The notes beneath the pieces were generated by a model, which saw only the letters and a list, made by a program, of their open reading frames with translations, was not told where the DNA came from and did no database searches. Shown here piece by piece: positions 21,175 to 32,738 of a DNA stretch of 64,000 nt (its first letter is position 1; each line of letters starts with the position of its first letter). This DNA comes from Isoetes taiwanensis (taxonomy: Eukaryota; Streptophyta; Lycopodiopsida; Isoetales; Isoetaceae). The translations under genes were made by a program, and so were the position numbers. Location of the stretch: assembly GCA_021234155.1 (NCBI GenBank), contig JAJEKV010000023.1:4361638-4425637 (forward strand). Reading direction: 5' to 3'.

Positions 21175-22077
21175 TGTTAATAATCTAGAATACAAAAATA
21201 CAGAACCGAATGTATTGATCAGAGGAAAATCGGTTGGACAAACCCCAACCGTAGCCATGAATATATAGCATATATATGAAGGGATGCGCCTCTCCGGGTG
21301 GATCGATCCAGTCTAAGAGGGATCTCTAACTACTGGTGACTCTTGATCAGAGCCCTCCAGACGTATGGTGAGGATCAGGATCATCTCACCTCAACATTCC
21401 CCTTTGATCCTGAGGGCATTCGAACAAGAAAAAGGCAAGAGCCTTTAGACAACTCCCCTTCAAATTGCAAAGCAGTCTTCTACTGCAATCTGCAACAAAC
21501 CTCTGGACCAATTCGTTCTTGGGTCAAGCTTCTCTTCAGGGATGGAGTCTTGAGAAACAAACTGGAGTCTCTAGCATGCATCTTGAATGTACCTACTTGG
21601 GCTTTATCTTTTCTGCTGCAAATTCTTCACAGCACAACAAGCACAAGATGCCTTCACCAGCAGCATCATATCCAGAATGCATGCAGGCATCCGGATCTTC
21701 TTTGGATGGATTGGTATAGGAATGGAATACATAGACTACTGCCCAATTCCCTCATTACAGATTAGGAGGTTCGTTCTCCTTGGTGCCAGCTTCAGTGTTG
21801 GTCTTCATCTCCATGAATCATGAAGTGCCCAGGCTACGTCTTGGGCTCTGATACCATGTTAATAATCTAGATACAGAAATACAGAACTAAATGTACTGAT
21901 GAGAGGAAAACCGATTGGACAGACTCCAACCATAGCCATGAATATATCGCATATATATGAAGGGATGTGCCTCTGTGGGTGGATCGATCCAGCCCAAGAG
22001 GCATCTCTAACTGCTGGTGACTCTTGATCAGAGCCCGCCAGATGTATGATGAGGATCAGGATCATCTCACCTCAACA
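21175..22077 (-). mobile_element. TRIM 1 (terminal-repeat retrotransposon in miniature), 903 bp
   Basis: Two direct repeats, 21175-21396 and 21857-22077, both start TGTTAATAATCTAGA and end CACCTCAACA. Next to the right copy, 21843-21856 read in reverse as a Met-tRNA primer site (TGGTATCAGAGCCC). Next to the left copy, the reversed sequence GGATCAAAGGGGAA is a polypurine tract. The element therefore lies on the minus strand with a 460-bp interior and no coding capacity. The LTRs differ at roughly 20 positions, so it is older than TRIM 2. Flanking pentamers (actta/attaa) do not match cleanly. Confidence 0.85.
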
Positions 22078-22339
22078 ATTAAGTTTATGTAAACCGGCTT
22101 CCATGAATCCTTCTGCTCATACCCTTCAGAACCAGCTTCAATAAAACTATAGAACAACCTTCCTCTCGGTTCTACCTGTGCAGTCGTCTACTATATCCAA
22201 ATCGAGGGAATAAATAAAATTGAGTGGAAGAAGGAATCATATGGCTGTTGTTTACTATTTTAATCTAAACCGGCAAGGGGGTGCAATACCTTCGCAATGG
22301 TTACCACCATAACGTATTTCTATCAAGTACAACCTCAAG

Positions 22340-23310
22340 AAGAGCCCATCTATGTGCAAAACCAGAAAGCCAATACAATGCTATCATTGCAAAAACTTCG
22401 GGCATATTGCCCCAGAATGTCCTAATCCAAGAGCTCCAATGGAGTATCAATCGGTGTGCGGCATTTGTCAAACTCAAGGGCTGCATAGAACCAAGAAGAA
22501 CCGGCGAACGAGACAAAGGAAAGAAATCAACTATGGATTCTAATACCGTATTTATTCTAAGAAAATCAATGGAAGATGAAATTCCTGCATATGAGATACG
22601 CGCACAACGACGTAATAGGCTAATAAATCAAAATCAGAAATCTATTAGAACACCTATTATCCGATTCCAAAATCAAAATGAGGAGAATGAGGAAGAAGAG
22701 GAAGATCAGATGATCCAAAATGTGGAGGATATTCTAAGACTAAAGGACGTGCGGCAAATTAAGGAATACGTGGTGGAACAGTCGCAACAAAAGGGAAAGG
22801 CGAGAGAGAAAAAGATTCGCCGACGATACAAGAAGGTTTTACAACTTGGAAGTGAACAACCATGTGATATCCTGAAGGATATGGAACAAGTTAGACCATC
22901 TATTACCTTTGGACAACTTTTGAATTTGGCACCAGGGTGTAGAAAGTTCGTGATGGCCACATTGAAGGGCCAAAAAGAAGTGGTCATAAATTCAGCATGG
23001 CCAGTAATTGTAGATATGAGTTTACCATGTTTGGACTTGGAAATAATGGCGAATAAATTCGAAATTATACCATTGATGGGGGGTCAAGCATCAATATCAT
23101 ACCCGAATACACGTGGAGAAAACTGAAGCTGCCTGAACTGGTTCAAGTACACTTTGTGGTCAAGATGGTCGACCAACGACATGTGAAGCCAATTGGCATT
23201 ATCACTGGAGTACAAACACTGATAGCTGGCATCATGTTTTATGTGAACTATGTGGTTCTAAAAATGGTTATGGAAGGAGCATTGGTTTATCCTCTACTAC
23301 TTGGAAGACC
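22340..23310 (+). pseudogene. Gypsy 2 gag end and protease, frame-shifted
   Basis: Near 22376 one frame reads CYHCKNFGHIAPEC, an intact CX2CX4HX4C zinc knuckle, followed by CGICQTQGLH. The next part, in another frame (to 23126), is charged with an acidic run (ENEEEEED) at about 22680 and the protease lead-in PVIVDMSLPCLDLEIMAN. The protease active-site region then appears one frame over, around 23075, as DGGSSINIIP, a variant of D(S/T)GA with Gly in place of Ser/Thr. It ends with PLLLGRPW near 23300. The frame changes indicate an inactive copy. Confidence 0.7.
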
Positions 23311-24255
23311 TTAGCTAACGCAAGACTAAGCCAAGCACGACTAGTCAACTGGGTTATTGACTATAGGAGATGGAAACAATGCAGTTTCTATAAAAGTGCA
23401 TATCTCTTTAGGAAGGATTTCGGTAGCTAGACGAGTTCAAGAGATTGATAGAGATACGAGTTCTGTGAGAATTAGAGCACAATTTAACAACTCAAGACTA
23501 CACACTTTAGATCAAACCAATGAATTCTCAATACATTGGAATAATGCTATGGTATTCAATTCAAAAAACACAAGTGTCAAAGTGTCAATGAGATAACAAT
23601 GCACTTGAATAATTTACACTATAGTCAAGAATTGCAATCCAATGGTTGAACTGGAACAATTCTTCAAACCTTCGACAATGCCCCCTTTTGCTTGGTCGCA
23701 ACTGCCCCCGATCACTATATATGCTTCTGATTCATCTCTATGCATCTTAAGCTCTACTTCGACGGTTAAGGAGGAGGTTTAGCAGATCGGTTCGGCTGTA
23801 GATAGAGTTTCCATTTTTTATTTTCCTTTGCCTCCAAAACACGATCTTCTCAATTCATATTTCCACAATAAACATTTAACTTCAATGGCTCAATGGTTAG
23901 ACGACCCATCTCCTTAATATAACTCATTTAACTTTAATTCCATAAGGTTCTAAGTTCCCCTTTTATTTGAACCCAACATTTGAACTCTGTGTAGCGCAAA
24001 TAAGACTGTACATGTAAATGATGTTCATATTCACAGTACTGACTGAACATCTAGGGCATTTTGTGTTTTCTTCTGTCACAGCATATTACCTAAGTGAATT
24101 ATGCAATAACATATTCCATATACGGATTTACAACTACGACCCTTTTATAGGGATGACACTTCAAGTATTGTCCTTGATGAATGGTTGCAAGTTAGAACGG
24201 AAGTAGAATACTCTATGGTGGAAGTAGAACTGGAACCACCAACTCAACAAAATTG
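23311..24255. other. Spacer between protease and RT, no recognised domain
   Basis: Contains one short frame (23357-23596) with no family match. The interval is longer than usual for Gypsy pol and may include an old insertion around 23600-24200. Confidence 0.4.
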
Positions 24256-27200
24256 CTAAAGAGAAAGCTCGATGGAAAGCCTTGAAGTTATCCAAGAAAG
24301 AAGAGGAGACAATGGCAAATGTGTCGGAAGGAGATAAGTTAAAAGAGTACTCTCCTTATTTCTTTGAAGCTGAGGAAGGCGATATAAAGTTAAACGAGGA
24401 GACAGCTTACAAAGTAGTTGGCAAAAGCAATATGCCGGAAAGTCTGGAACTACCAAAAGTGGTGGAATTGAATTTGGGAACGGAGGAAGAGCCAAGAGTG
24501 GTGAGAATAGGAGCTCAACTACCGGAAGAAGTGAAGCTTTAATATCATGTCCTATTTGGAGCCTATGAAGATGTGTTCGCATGGAGTTATAAAGATTTAC
24601 GAGGAATCAAGCCAACTTTGAGCCAACATCGAATATAGTTGGCACCTAATACACAACCCCTGAGACATTGTGCTTATCGGATGAACTCCAACTATAGCAA
24701 GGCGGTAAGGGAAGAGATTGATAACTTATTGAAAGTAGGATTCATCATTGCAATAGAGGGAAGCAAGTGGCTATCTCCACTAGTGATAGTCCACAAGCAA
24801 AATGGAAAGATCAGAGTGTGTGTGGACTATGGGAAATTGAATGCCGCTAGAGTGAAAGATGGATTCCCAATACCCTTCATCAATGCAGTATTAGATGAAG
24901 TGGCAGTCTGTGAGCTATCTCTTTTATGGATGGATTCAGTAGTTACAACCAGGTGTCAATTGCTCCTGAAGATCAAGAAAAGATTGCTTTCGTAACCGAG
25001 TGGGGCTGCTATATGTACAAAGAAAAGATTGCTTTCATAACCTTCCAATGGGTTGTAACCACTGGATTTAAAGATTTCTTAAAAGACTTCATGGAAGTCT
25101 TTCTGGACGACTTCTGCGTGTACAACAGCTATGTGGAACATCGAAAGAAACTGGAGAAATGTATTTTGAAATGTTGAGAGTACAAAATTTTGGTAAACCC
25201 TCTGAAATGTATGTTCGGAGTTGAAAGGGGCATGTTGCTGGGATGAGTAGTGACGACAAAAGGATTGGCAGTAGATCCAGGGAAGGTGTGGAGATCATAA
25301 AAGGGTTGCTACCACCAGAAGAAGTGAAGCAATTGCAAGCGTTCCTGGGACATGTAGGATATCATCGAAGATTCATCCATAGGTATGAGGATTTGGCCCT
25401 TCCACTGACTAATCTCTTGAAGAAGGAGGTGGAGTATCACTGGAGTAAGGAACGTCAAGAAGCCTTTGAAGCATTGAAGAAACCTTTGATTGAGGCCCCT
25501 ATCCTGAAATGGCCAAAGTGGGACACAGAGTTCCATATCCATGTAGATGCTTCAGGCTTTGGGATCAGGAGTATACTCTCCCAGAAGCCGAAAGGAACAG
25601 AATTATTCTCACAACAGGTGGAATTATTCTATCCAAAAGTATCGGCACTGGGGCAAACCATTCGTGTTCTATGTAGATCATCAGGCCCTGAAATATTTGG
25701 TCTAAAAGCCACGCCGAACCAGGAAAATAACAAGATGACTATTGCTTCTGCAAGAGTTTGAGTTCAAAGTGGTGTTAAAGCCTGGAAGTTCCCATGTGGG
25801 ACCGGATCATTTGTCAAGATTATCTGGAGAGGAGCCAAAGGAAGCAGTAAGGGATGAGCTACCTGATGCCGAGCTATTCAAGATAGAGGCAACACCAGAA
25901 TGGTATGAGGGTCTGGTACAGTACTTAGTAAGCAGTGAATTACCTAGGGAGCTCACCAGACAAGAGAAGAAGTACTTTGTCCAACAAGCTGGTGGCTATA
26001 CCATGTTGGCTGGATTATTATACAAACAAGGACGTGATGATATTCTAAGAAGATATATGTTGCCTCACGAGGTCAAACGAATACTAGAAGATTGTTATGA
26101 AGCCCTTGAAGGTGGGCACTTTGGAACTGCTCTGACGGCAAGGAAGATACTCCAAGCAGGTTATTGGCGGCCTACTTTATATAAAGATGTGGCAGAGTAC
26201 GTGAGGAGTGATGCATGTCAACGGGTGGGAAGTCCCACAAGAAGAGATCTGATGCTATTGTATCCCATTATGCCAATACGACCTTTTGAGAAGTGGGGAA
26301 TTGATTTCGTGGGACCCATAAATCCCCCAACATGGTGAAGTCATAACAAGTATATATTGATCTACACAGACTACATAACAAAGTGGACAGAAGCTAAGGT
26401 GTTCCGTGAAGACACTGGAGCAGTGGTGGCAATGTTCATTTATGAAAATATCATAATCAAGTTTGGCTGTTCAGTGGAGTTGGTAAGCGATCGTGGTAAG
26501 CATTCTTTGAATGAGCTGGTTGAGATAATGATGGCAATGTATCGAAAAAAACATCTGAAGAGTACTCCTTACCATCCATGAGCCAATAGACAAACTGAAC
26601 GAACAAATAAAACCTTATGCAATATTATGACAAAAATTTGCTTCGCTAGCCGAACCAATTGGGACCAAAGAATGTTGGATGCTTTATAGGCATATCGAAC
26701 TGCCTACAAGGTGATGACAAAGGCCACACCATTCTAGTTAGTATATGGGCTTGAAATCGTGATACTGATTGAGTTGGAAATACCAAGTTTGAGGATACTA
26801 GCAGCTCAATGCAAGCTGGGAGAACAAGAGAGTGCGAAAGAACGATTGAAGGAACTTGAAAAGTTGGATAAGACAAGGTTGCTAGCCTTACATGCACGAG
26901 CAGCATTACAAAAAAGAAGAAATAAATGGTACAATAAGCATTTGTGGAAAAAATAATTTAAGCATGGAGACCAAGTAATGTTATATGAAGCAAAACATTG
27001 GAAGCGGTCCAGCGAGTTGAAGATGAGATGGGTTGGACCATATGTGGTGAGGGAAGTATTTTCTAATGGTTCAATACAGCTCCAAACATTGGAGGGAGAC
27101 CTTCTTCCCACGAGAATAAATGGTTATCTGGTGAAGAAATATTATCGGGTCGCTGATGAGGGACAACAAACAGCTTTTATGTCCACATGGATAATTCCTC

Positions 27201-27271
27201 AGGACGAGGAACATTTTCCCCCCAATAATGTTGTCTGCCAATTGAGGATAAAAATTTGCAAAAAGCAGTAG
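24256..27271 (+). pseudogene. Gypsy 2 RT, RNase H and integrase; several stops and shifts
   Basis: An acidic lead-in (24282-24542) precedes RT. RT blocks: SKWLSPLVIVHKQNGKIRVC VDY (24755-24830), MDGFSSYNQV (24926), and an intact catalytic box VFLDDF (25095-25115). 25310-25760 covers the RT thumb and RNase H (LQAFLGHVGYHRRFIHRY, HIHVDASGFG). 25742-26338 holds RNase H end and integrase zinc region (PGSSHVGPDHLSRL, GGHFG) and WGIDFVGPI. 26357-26581 is the integrase core (YTDYITKWTEA, LVSDRG). 26759-27271 is the C-terminal part (LKMRWVGPYVV). No chromodomain follows, unlike Gypsy 1, so this is a different lineage. Stops at 26336, 26580 and 26956 break it. Confidence 0.85.
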
Positions 27272-27702
27272 AACAAGCATATTCCCTTGGCATATTGCTA
27301 GCCTAAAGAAAAAGCTAAGCAAAAAAGGAGAAAACACGAAAAAGTACTAGAAGGGTACTAAAAATGGAAACTAAACCCATGAGGAAGAAAGTAACCCATG
27401 GGGAAAAATATATAGATGCTGCAACTATAGTGTTGTAAAGAGGAAGAATACGAAAAAAAAAAAAAAAACCATAGAAGAAAAAAATACTTATGGTAAAAAG
27501 AACGTGGCAAAATCAAGGCTCCAAATATGAAGGGGTGAAGTCACGAGATGTTGAGAGTTAAGGGGAAAAAATCCTTGGAAAGAACCAAGGAGGGAAAATA
27601 CTTAGGGAAGAAAAAACGAAGATTGCCGTGGCCGAAGCCTAGATGGGCAAAGCAAGAAATCAAAGGAAAAGAAATAAGAGGGAAGGAGAAGTATTGAACT
27701 AA
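27272..27702 (+). other. A-rich 3' non-coding part of Gypsy 2
   Basis: Purine-dominated sequence with an A run near 27455-27470 and no coding frame. The last three bases (TAA, 27700-27702) are the left target duplication of the Harbinger element. Confidence 0.6.
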
Positions 27703-28140
27703 GGGTACCTTCGCACTCGCCGTTAAGTTAGGAATAAGTTAATTTTTTTTAACTGCTAGTTAAACTTATAAGAGACTCTTATGTTCGCACCAAGACTAAA
27801 CTTTCCGTTAAGACTTTAACCTAACGGAAACAAGTTAAATCCTTTCAAACTAGAACAAGTTAGGTTATTTTTTTTTAACTTAACGATAAAATAAAAATGT
27901 GTTCGCACTTGCCTTAGTTAAGTTAGCGCTAACTTAATGCTAACTATAATTTCTTCGCATATGTGCCTATTAAGTTAGTCTAACTTAATGCTAACGGCAA
28001 TGACTTCGCACATACCTCTATTACGTTATTTTTTTTTTTTAACTTACTGCTAATGGCAATATCTTCGCACATACCTCCATTAAGTTTTACTTTTATTTTC
28101 TATAGCGCTTCAAACAATTGTCCTCTTCTTGTGCCAACCC
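27703..28140. repeat. Left terminal and subterminal repeats of the Harbinger element
   Basis: 31-bp terminal repeat followed by repeated TTCGCAC(A)TA and TTAAGTTAG/CTAACTTAA motifs, each unit about 60 bp, at 27785, 27900, 27955, 28005 and 28065. Confidence 0.75.
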
Positions 28141-28572
28141 ACCCTTAAGCAACTATTAAGGGACTAAAAGTGTAGTGTTACAACGATTTGAGATAGTTGA
28201 TTAGTGGTTGCTTACTAGGATATTTGTTAAACAAGGCTAGTCCAGCAACCAAATAGTCTCCCAGAAATTGGGCTTAGGGACCTCATAAGCACACATTACT
28301 AAAAAATAAAGGTGGACATTATTTGAATCTACCATTTGCAAACTTGCTTCTCCCAATGGGGAGCAGAAAAATGGATCACCGAAAATAATAGATGACAAAC
28401 TTTAAGCTTGAGTCTCAGCATCGTATAAAGATATTTCCATTATGCAATATAAGCTGGAGAAAAACTCCCTCACGGATATTCTTTTGTTGGTAAATCCATA
28501 TTTACAAAAATGATCTACATGAAGTGATGAATAGTACTTCCGATGGTGATATGCAAATAACTAATTGATTAT
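28141..28572. other. Non-coding interior of the Harbinger element
   Basis: AT-rich sequence between the subterminal repeats and the enoyl-ACP reductase stop codon. It may include captured 3' UTR of that gene. Confidence 0.4.
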
Positions 28573-28915
28573 CTAGTTTCTTTGCAACTTCGCATTTTCT
28601 CGATTCTTTGAGGCGGACCAAACTGTTGGGCTATCTACTGCCAGACCCATTGTGTGCAACCCATTGTCCACATAGAAAATAGTTCCTGTGATTGCCGATG
28701 CCAATGAGGATGATAGAAAAGCTGCTGCATTCCCTACGTGTCCCTCTGCACATTAAAAACTTAATAAGTATGTTTGTTTCTTGTTTGTAATTCACAGACA
28801 TGATGAGAAGTTAAACCTGCTTGAAGCTCCTTTTGCAAAGGAGCATTGGCAGTTGAATAGTTTATCATGTCATCAATAAACCCTATAGCTTTAGCTGCTC
28901 TGCTCCTCAAGGGTC
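28573..28915 (-). pseudogene. MOD1: Enoyl-[acyl-carrier-protein] reductase, last two exons (captured)
   Basis: Read on the minus strand, exon 28915-28817 encodes [20 protein letters not shown] and then [11 protein letters not shown]; intron 28816-28746 has GT...AG borders; exon 28745-28573 encodes [20 protein letters not shown], then [18 protein letters not shown] and a stop. This is the C-terminal end of plant plastid enoyl-ACP reductase (FabI/MOD1 type), the NADH-dependent last step of fatty-acid elongation. The splice phase is preserved and no stop interrupts the exons. The upstream acceptor (tttgccag|ga) is intact too, but no N-terminal part, Rossmann fold or catalytic Tyr/Lys is present. 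EXO84 sequence begins about 65 bp further upstream, inside what would be the preceding intron. The gene symbol refers to the parent gene. Confidence 0.85.
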
Positions 28916-28980
28916 CTGGCAAATGCAAGTAAGCACATTTCAGTTGTGCAATTTCTCCACCAAGGAAAATCACATGAAAA

Positions 28981-31004
28981 CAATACAGGACATAATGCTA
29001 GGCCCTCGGCTTCCAGCAAAGAACAGTGACCAAGAACAATTTGTACTGACTCTGCAGCAGCGCGTAAGCCACCTGATGGGGCTGATGATGACAATACATG
29101 CTTCTTTATGAGCATTGCAATTTTTTCTGTTTCGGTCTGTGCCCATAAAACAAGCATAAGCAGGTTCTTCTCCATATACAATTGCTGAATCACGTGCTGC
29201 TTGAGCAATAGTCGAAAAAACAAGTTGCGAAAGTGCAGCAGTGAATGCCCCTCCATATGAGGAACTAGTGGGGCGCAGGCTCCTCATATTATGCTGGAGC
29301 CGCTCATGGTGAGAGTTTAAAAGTAGTGTATGTGCACCGGGACCATCACCAAGCCTGTATAAAGCAGTAATAGCTGCTCGAAGTTCAGCACCACGAATAG
29401 AAGGCTGTTTCACTGCTTGAGTCAGCTGCTCAGCAAGTCTGAGCCTCCGTTCAGTAAGAGCATTTTCCAGAAAGTTAGTTGTGTCCATTGTAAAAATATT
29501 CTTGCCACTGGCACCATCAGAGATAAGTTTTTCACCTTCCTCTAAGCATATAAGGACTTCCTCCACCTTCCTTTCTGCTAAATAAACATCTATTATTGAT
29601 AAATTTAGGAAGAGCAGATATAACTATAATGCAGATATAGTATTCAATAGAGAAAACTCGGTGGGACAAGCTCCACACCTAGCTTGATATATATAACTGA
29701 TGCGACTCTACATATGAATGGATACGACTCTTCATGTATATTGCCATGTCATATGATGACGTGGCCTATATGATGAGGTGGAGGATTGATATATTCCAAC
29801 ACCCTCCCTCAAGACGAACACCTCAACTATCCAAAGTCATCGTGTCCAGGTTGATGCGTGAGCCATCTTTGGCTTTTTCTGCATTGTCTAATATTCTTCT
29901 GAATGTTCTTGTTCTTCAAATTTGGAACAATGGCCTTCGTCTTGGATTGCATTTCCAGGAAAGATATAGTTGGCACTTTGTTTATGCAAACACTTGGAGC
30001 TATCGGCTGCTCTCTATCAGTCCATGTTTATGGCTGCCATAAGCAATAATTCAGGGCTTATATGATGTAACTCTATGTACAGATTCAAAAATTATCTTGC
30101 CATGATTTAGTAGGGCCCTGATAATCCATTTTGTCTGCAACGAAACAGTTTCTTTTATCTCCAATGAAACGGTTTCTTGTATGGGGACGGCATCAAATTC
30201 TTTATCGGCCAAGAAATCGGCCTCAAAATCTCTGGTTACTCTTAGAGACTTCAAATTCTTTGGCTTTGGTTGGGAATTTTGGGAAGCCCAAATAATTAAG
30301 GCTCCAGATTCAGCAGTCCTTGATTTTTCCTTGCAAATTTGGGCTTCTGCAATTGAATCATGTGCTACTATCCCATCTTCTTCCAGAATGCATGCCGAAA
30401 TAGAAAAGCATGCTATTATGCAAGTTTTAGTTTTAGACTTCAGTACCTTCCATCGCTTCTTGAATCCTGTAAAAGTTTTCTTCTTTGTTGAGGGAGGAGG
30501 CTCTCCAACTTCCTCTCTCATTTCTGAATTCCCAGGATCGGATTAAGAGCATGCAGGCTCTGATACCATGATAAATTTAGGAAGAGCAGATATAACTATA
30601 ATGCAGATATAGTATTCAATAGAGAAAACTCGGTGGGACAAGCTCCACACCTAGCTTGATATATATAACTGATGCGACTCTACATATGAATGGATACGAC
30701 TCTTCATGTATATTGCCATGTCATATGATGACGTGGCCTATATGATGAGGTGGAGGATTGATATATTCCAACAATTATGTCAGGAAGCGCCTCACAATTA
30801 TTCACCAATGTTTATCTACCTCAGAATTCTCAACATCGTTTCCAACAAATCCATTATCTTCAAAGCCATTCGAGTCTTCACTGACTCGTAGAGAAGGGAA
30901 CTGCACCTCTGCTAGTGTGTGTATAAGTGTAGCCTGTGTAGAGAGCAAGTTACGCATGGATAGCAGTTCACTCTCTAATCAGATATTTCGCGTGAAGTGC
31001 TGCA
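28981..31004 (-). pseudogene. EXO84: EXO84 exocyst subunit, internal exons (captured), split by TRIM 2
   Basis: On the minus strand, a piece at 31004-30806 (after acceptor cttgcag) encodes LESELLSMRNLLSTQATLIH, the coiled-coil region of plant EXO84. The next part reads ALPDIIDVYLAERKVEEVL across the TRIM site. It continues through LTERRLRLAEQLTQAVKQPS, RAHTLLLN-like GAHTLLLNSHHERLQHNM, SYGGAFTAALSQLVFSTIAQ and, after a frame slip near 29165, KKHVLSSSAPSGGLRAAAES and [17 protein letters not shown], ending at 28981. EXO84 is part of the exocyst, which tethers secretory vesicles to the plasma membrane. Start, PH domain and C-terminal part are missing, with an in-frame TGA in the first piece, so this is a gene fragment. 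Its orientation matches the reductase exons. Confidence 0.85.
29597..30773 (-). mobile_element. TRIM 2, 1177 bp, identical LTRs, inserted in EXO84 exon
   Basis: LTRs at 29597-29801 and 30569-30773 (205 bp each) look identical base for base. Both begin TGATAAATTTAGG and end TATTCCAACA. Target duplication ATTAT is perfect at 29592-29596 and 30774-30778. The reversed Met-tRNA primer site is at 30557-30568 beside the right LTR, and a reversed polypurine tract (GAGGGAGGG) lies beside the left LTR at 29802-29810, so the element is on the minus strand. Identical LTRs mean a recent insertion. The 767-bp interior has one 156-codon minus-strand frame (30051-30521) with no recognised domain. Confidence 0.95.
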
Positions 31005-32130
31005 AGTAAGAAAAAAGCACAATAATTAGAATGGAGAATACAGTTAAATATATACTCAAGGTATACTATTACCCCAACACAACAGGTTGCATACAAATGA
31101 GAACCCTATTTTCTTGGCAGATGTTCCTAGAGTATGTATCACTTAGCCAAGGCAGCAAGAGGCAAGTATTCAGGACGTAATAGCCTAATCTATAGTCCTC
31201 GGTCAGAGGCTTGCAGGTTTGCAGGTACAGAAAGAAAGCAAGCAAATGAAAGAACTAAAAGAAAACCACTCCTCTCTCTGTTCACAGGTGGCCCTTAGGT
31301 TAACGAACAATTTACCTAAGAATAAGCTGCATGCACAGAAGAAAAGGTCTAAAAGTAAAAGCGGTTTTACGCCAAATTTACGCAAACGCCCCTGTTCTCA
31401 GGTGGGGCCTCCAGAAAAGACTCATAGAGAAGAAAGTTCCATGCAGAAATTGACAAGAAAATGTGAGAATCAAAGCCTATAATGGCCAAAGATTTAGAGG
31501 AAACAGGACAAAAAATGAACAAGGGACCAAAATTTGGAAGCAACATAGTCTGTCCTTTACTGAACGGAAGAGGAATGTTAAGCCCTGCCCAAGATTGCTC
31601 TGAAAGATACAATTGGGCAAAGAATCTTAGGTCGAGCACTTCTCTATCTGCAAAGACAGCATCTAGTAAAGTTTTTGCCCTAAGGGAAGACACATATAAT
31701 GGTAGCACAGAATTGACAGACTAGGATTAAATAGACTGTTACAGTGCAAGTGAAAAACAAACAGACCAACAAAAAACCACACAAGGGATTAGAAGCAGGT
31801 ACAGTCAAGATATGCACCGATTTTCGAGAATGTGAGACCTACAGAAATTTGAAATGGACAAAAACTTGGCATTTCTTTCAAACCCACGCGTTTTCAATAG
31901 CTGGACGATCCAGGCAGCTCCAACCCCAGTGCAGATTGTCAGGTTGAGGTCGAGTTTATGGTTGGTGTCTAGATAATTAAGAAGAAAGCAAAAGAAGGAA
32001 AAATAAGAATCACCTGATGAGAGAATGAATAGGAAAGGCAAGAGAATGAATCCGTAGCTGTATTTCATAGCCGCTTCTTGCTTCCTCTAAAGCCGTCGCC
32101 GTCGCCACCGAGCTCCAGCTCCGGAATAAA
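31005..32130 (-). pseudogene. Unassigned captured segment in the Harbinger element
   Basis: Between the EXO84 piece and the right subterminal repeats. Near 32068 the minus strand has an ATG opening MKYSYGFILLPFLFILSSG, signal-peptide-like, immediately followed by a GT donor. Upstream of it (32070-32130) the sequence turns GC-rich, as in plant 5' UTRs. It may be the first exon of a third captured gene or part of the EXO84 upstream region. Further frames at 31367-31708 have no recognisable match. Confidence 0.3.
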
Positions 32131-32387
32131 TAACCGAGGTTAAAGTGACCTCGGAAGGTCACTTTAATTTTTAGTTCATTTTTATTTTTGCGTTAATTTT
32201 CTGTTAAATTCGTTAACCTAAACCAAACTGGTCTGAAGGTCGTTTGGGTTAAAGATTTTAGGTTAAAAAAATTAACGGAATACTAATTATTTAACTTAAC
32301 GCAACACTAACCTAACCTGTGGTGTGAATCTAAAAACCGTTAAAAGCTTAACGGAATCCTAACTTAACGGCGAGTGCGAAGGTACCC
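32131..32387. repeat. Right terminal and subterminal repeats of the Harbinger element
   Basis: GTTAAATTCGTTAACCTAAA-like and TTAACGGAAT motifs repeat toward the perfect 31-bp terminal repeat (32357-32387). A hairpin, gaggttaaagtgacctcggaaggtcacttt, lies at 32139-32168. Confidence 0.75.
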
Positions 32388-32390
32388 TAA

Positions 32391-32738
32391 GATCACAAGG
32401 GAACTATTTGACCGAGGAAAATGTTTGAAAGGAAAGGAATTGATAACGTAAAGTCAGAGTGCCCTAGATTCAGCCCTCGCATCCAATGGCGTCGCGCCAC
32501 GTGGCAGCCATTCTTTTCCTGAATGTTGCCCTGAATTCTAGCCGACATTTTGAATTTCCACCTGCTATTCTTCTCTCCAACCGTTGGATGGCCTTCCTCG
32601 CTGGAATCCAAGGCAAAGGGGCATTCCTGTATACAAATGTTAACAAAGGAAAAAAAAATTATAGGCAAAAAGATTGAATGGATAAACCGTCCCGACCTAA
32701 GGGCCGATTTGGCCAAAGTTGATCGGGAAAAAGGGGGG
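32391..32738 (+). other. Gypsy 2 3' non-coding part, ending in polypurine tract
   Basis: Continuation of the Gypsy 3' region after the Harbinger insertion. It ends with the polypurine tract gggaaaaaggggggt at 32725-32739. Confidence 0.55.

Larger units (their letters stand above)
27703..32387. mobile_element. Pack-type PIF/Harbinger-like DNA element carrying host gene exons
   Basis: The element begins GGGTACCTTCGCACTCGCCG and ends in the exact reverse complement; the inverted repeat is perfect for 31 bp. TAA flanks it at 27700-27702 and 32388-32390. A 3-bp TAA/TTA target duplication with termini starting GGG is the signature of PIF/Harbinger elements. Both ends carry subterminal motifs (TTCGCAC, CGTTAAG, TTAAGTTAG) over about 400 bp left and 280 bp right. 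No transposase is present. The interior holds exons of enoyl-ACP reductase and EXO84 on the minus strand plus a later TRIM. Without the TRIM and one target copy, the element is about 3.5 kb. Confidence 0.85.

Noticed and set aside
30051-30521. 156-codon frame in the TRIM 2 interior
   Set aside because: No recognisable domain, and TRIMs are non-coding as a rule; kept only as a note under TRIM 2.
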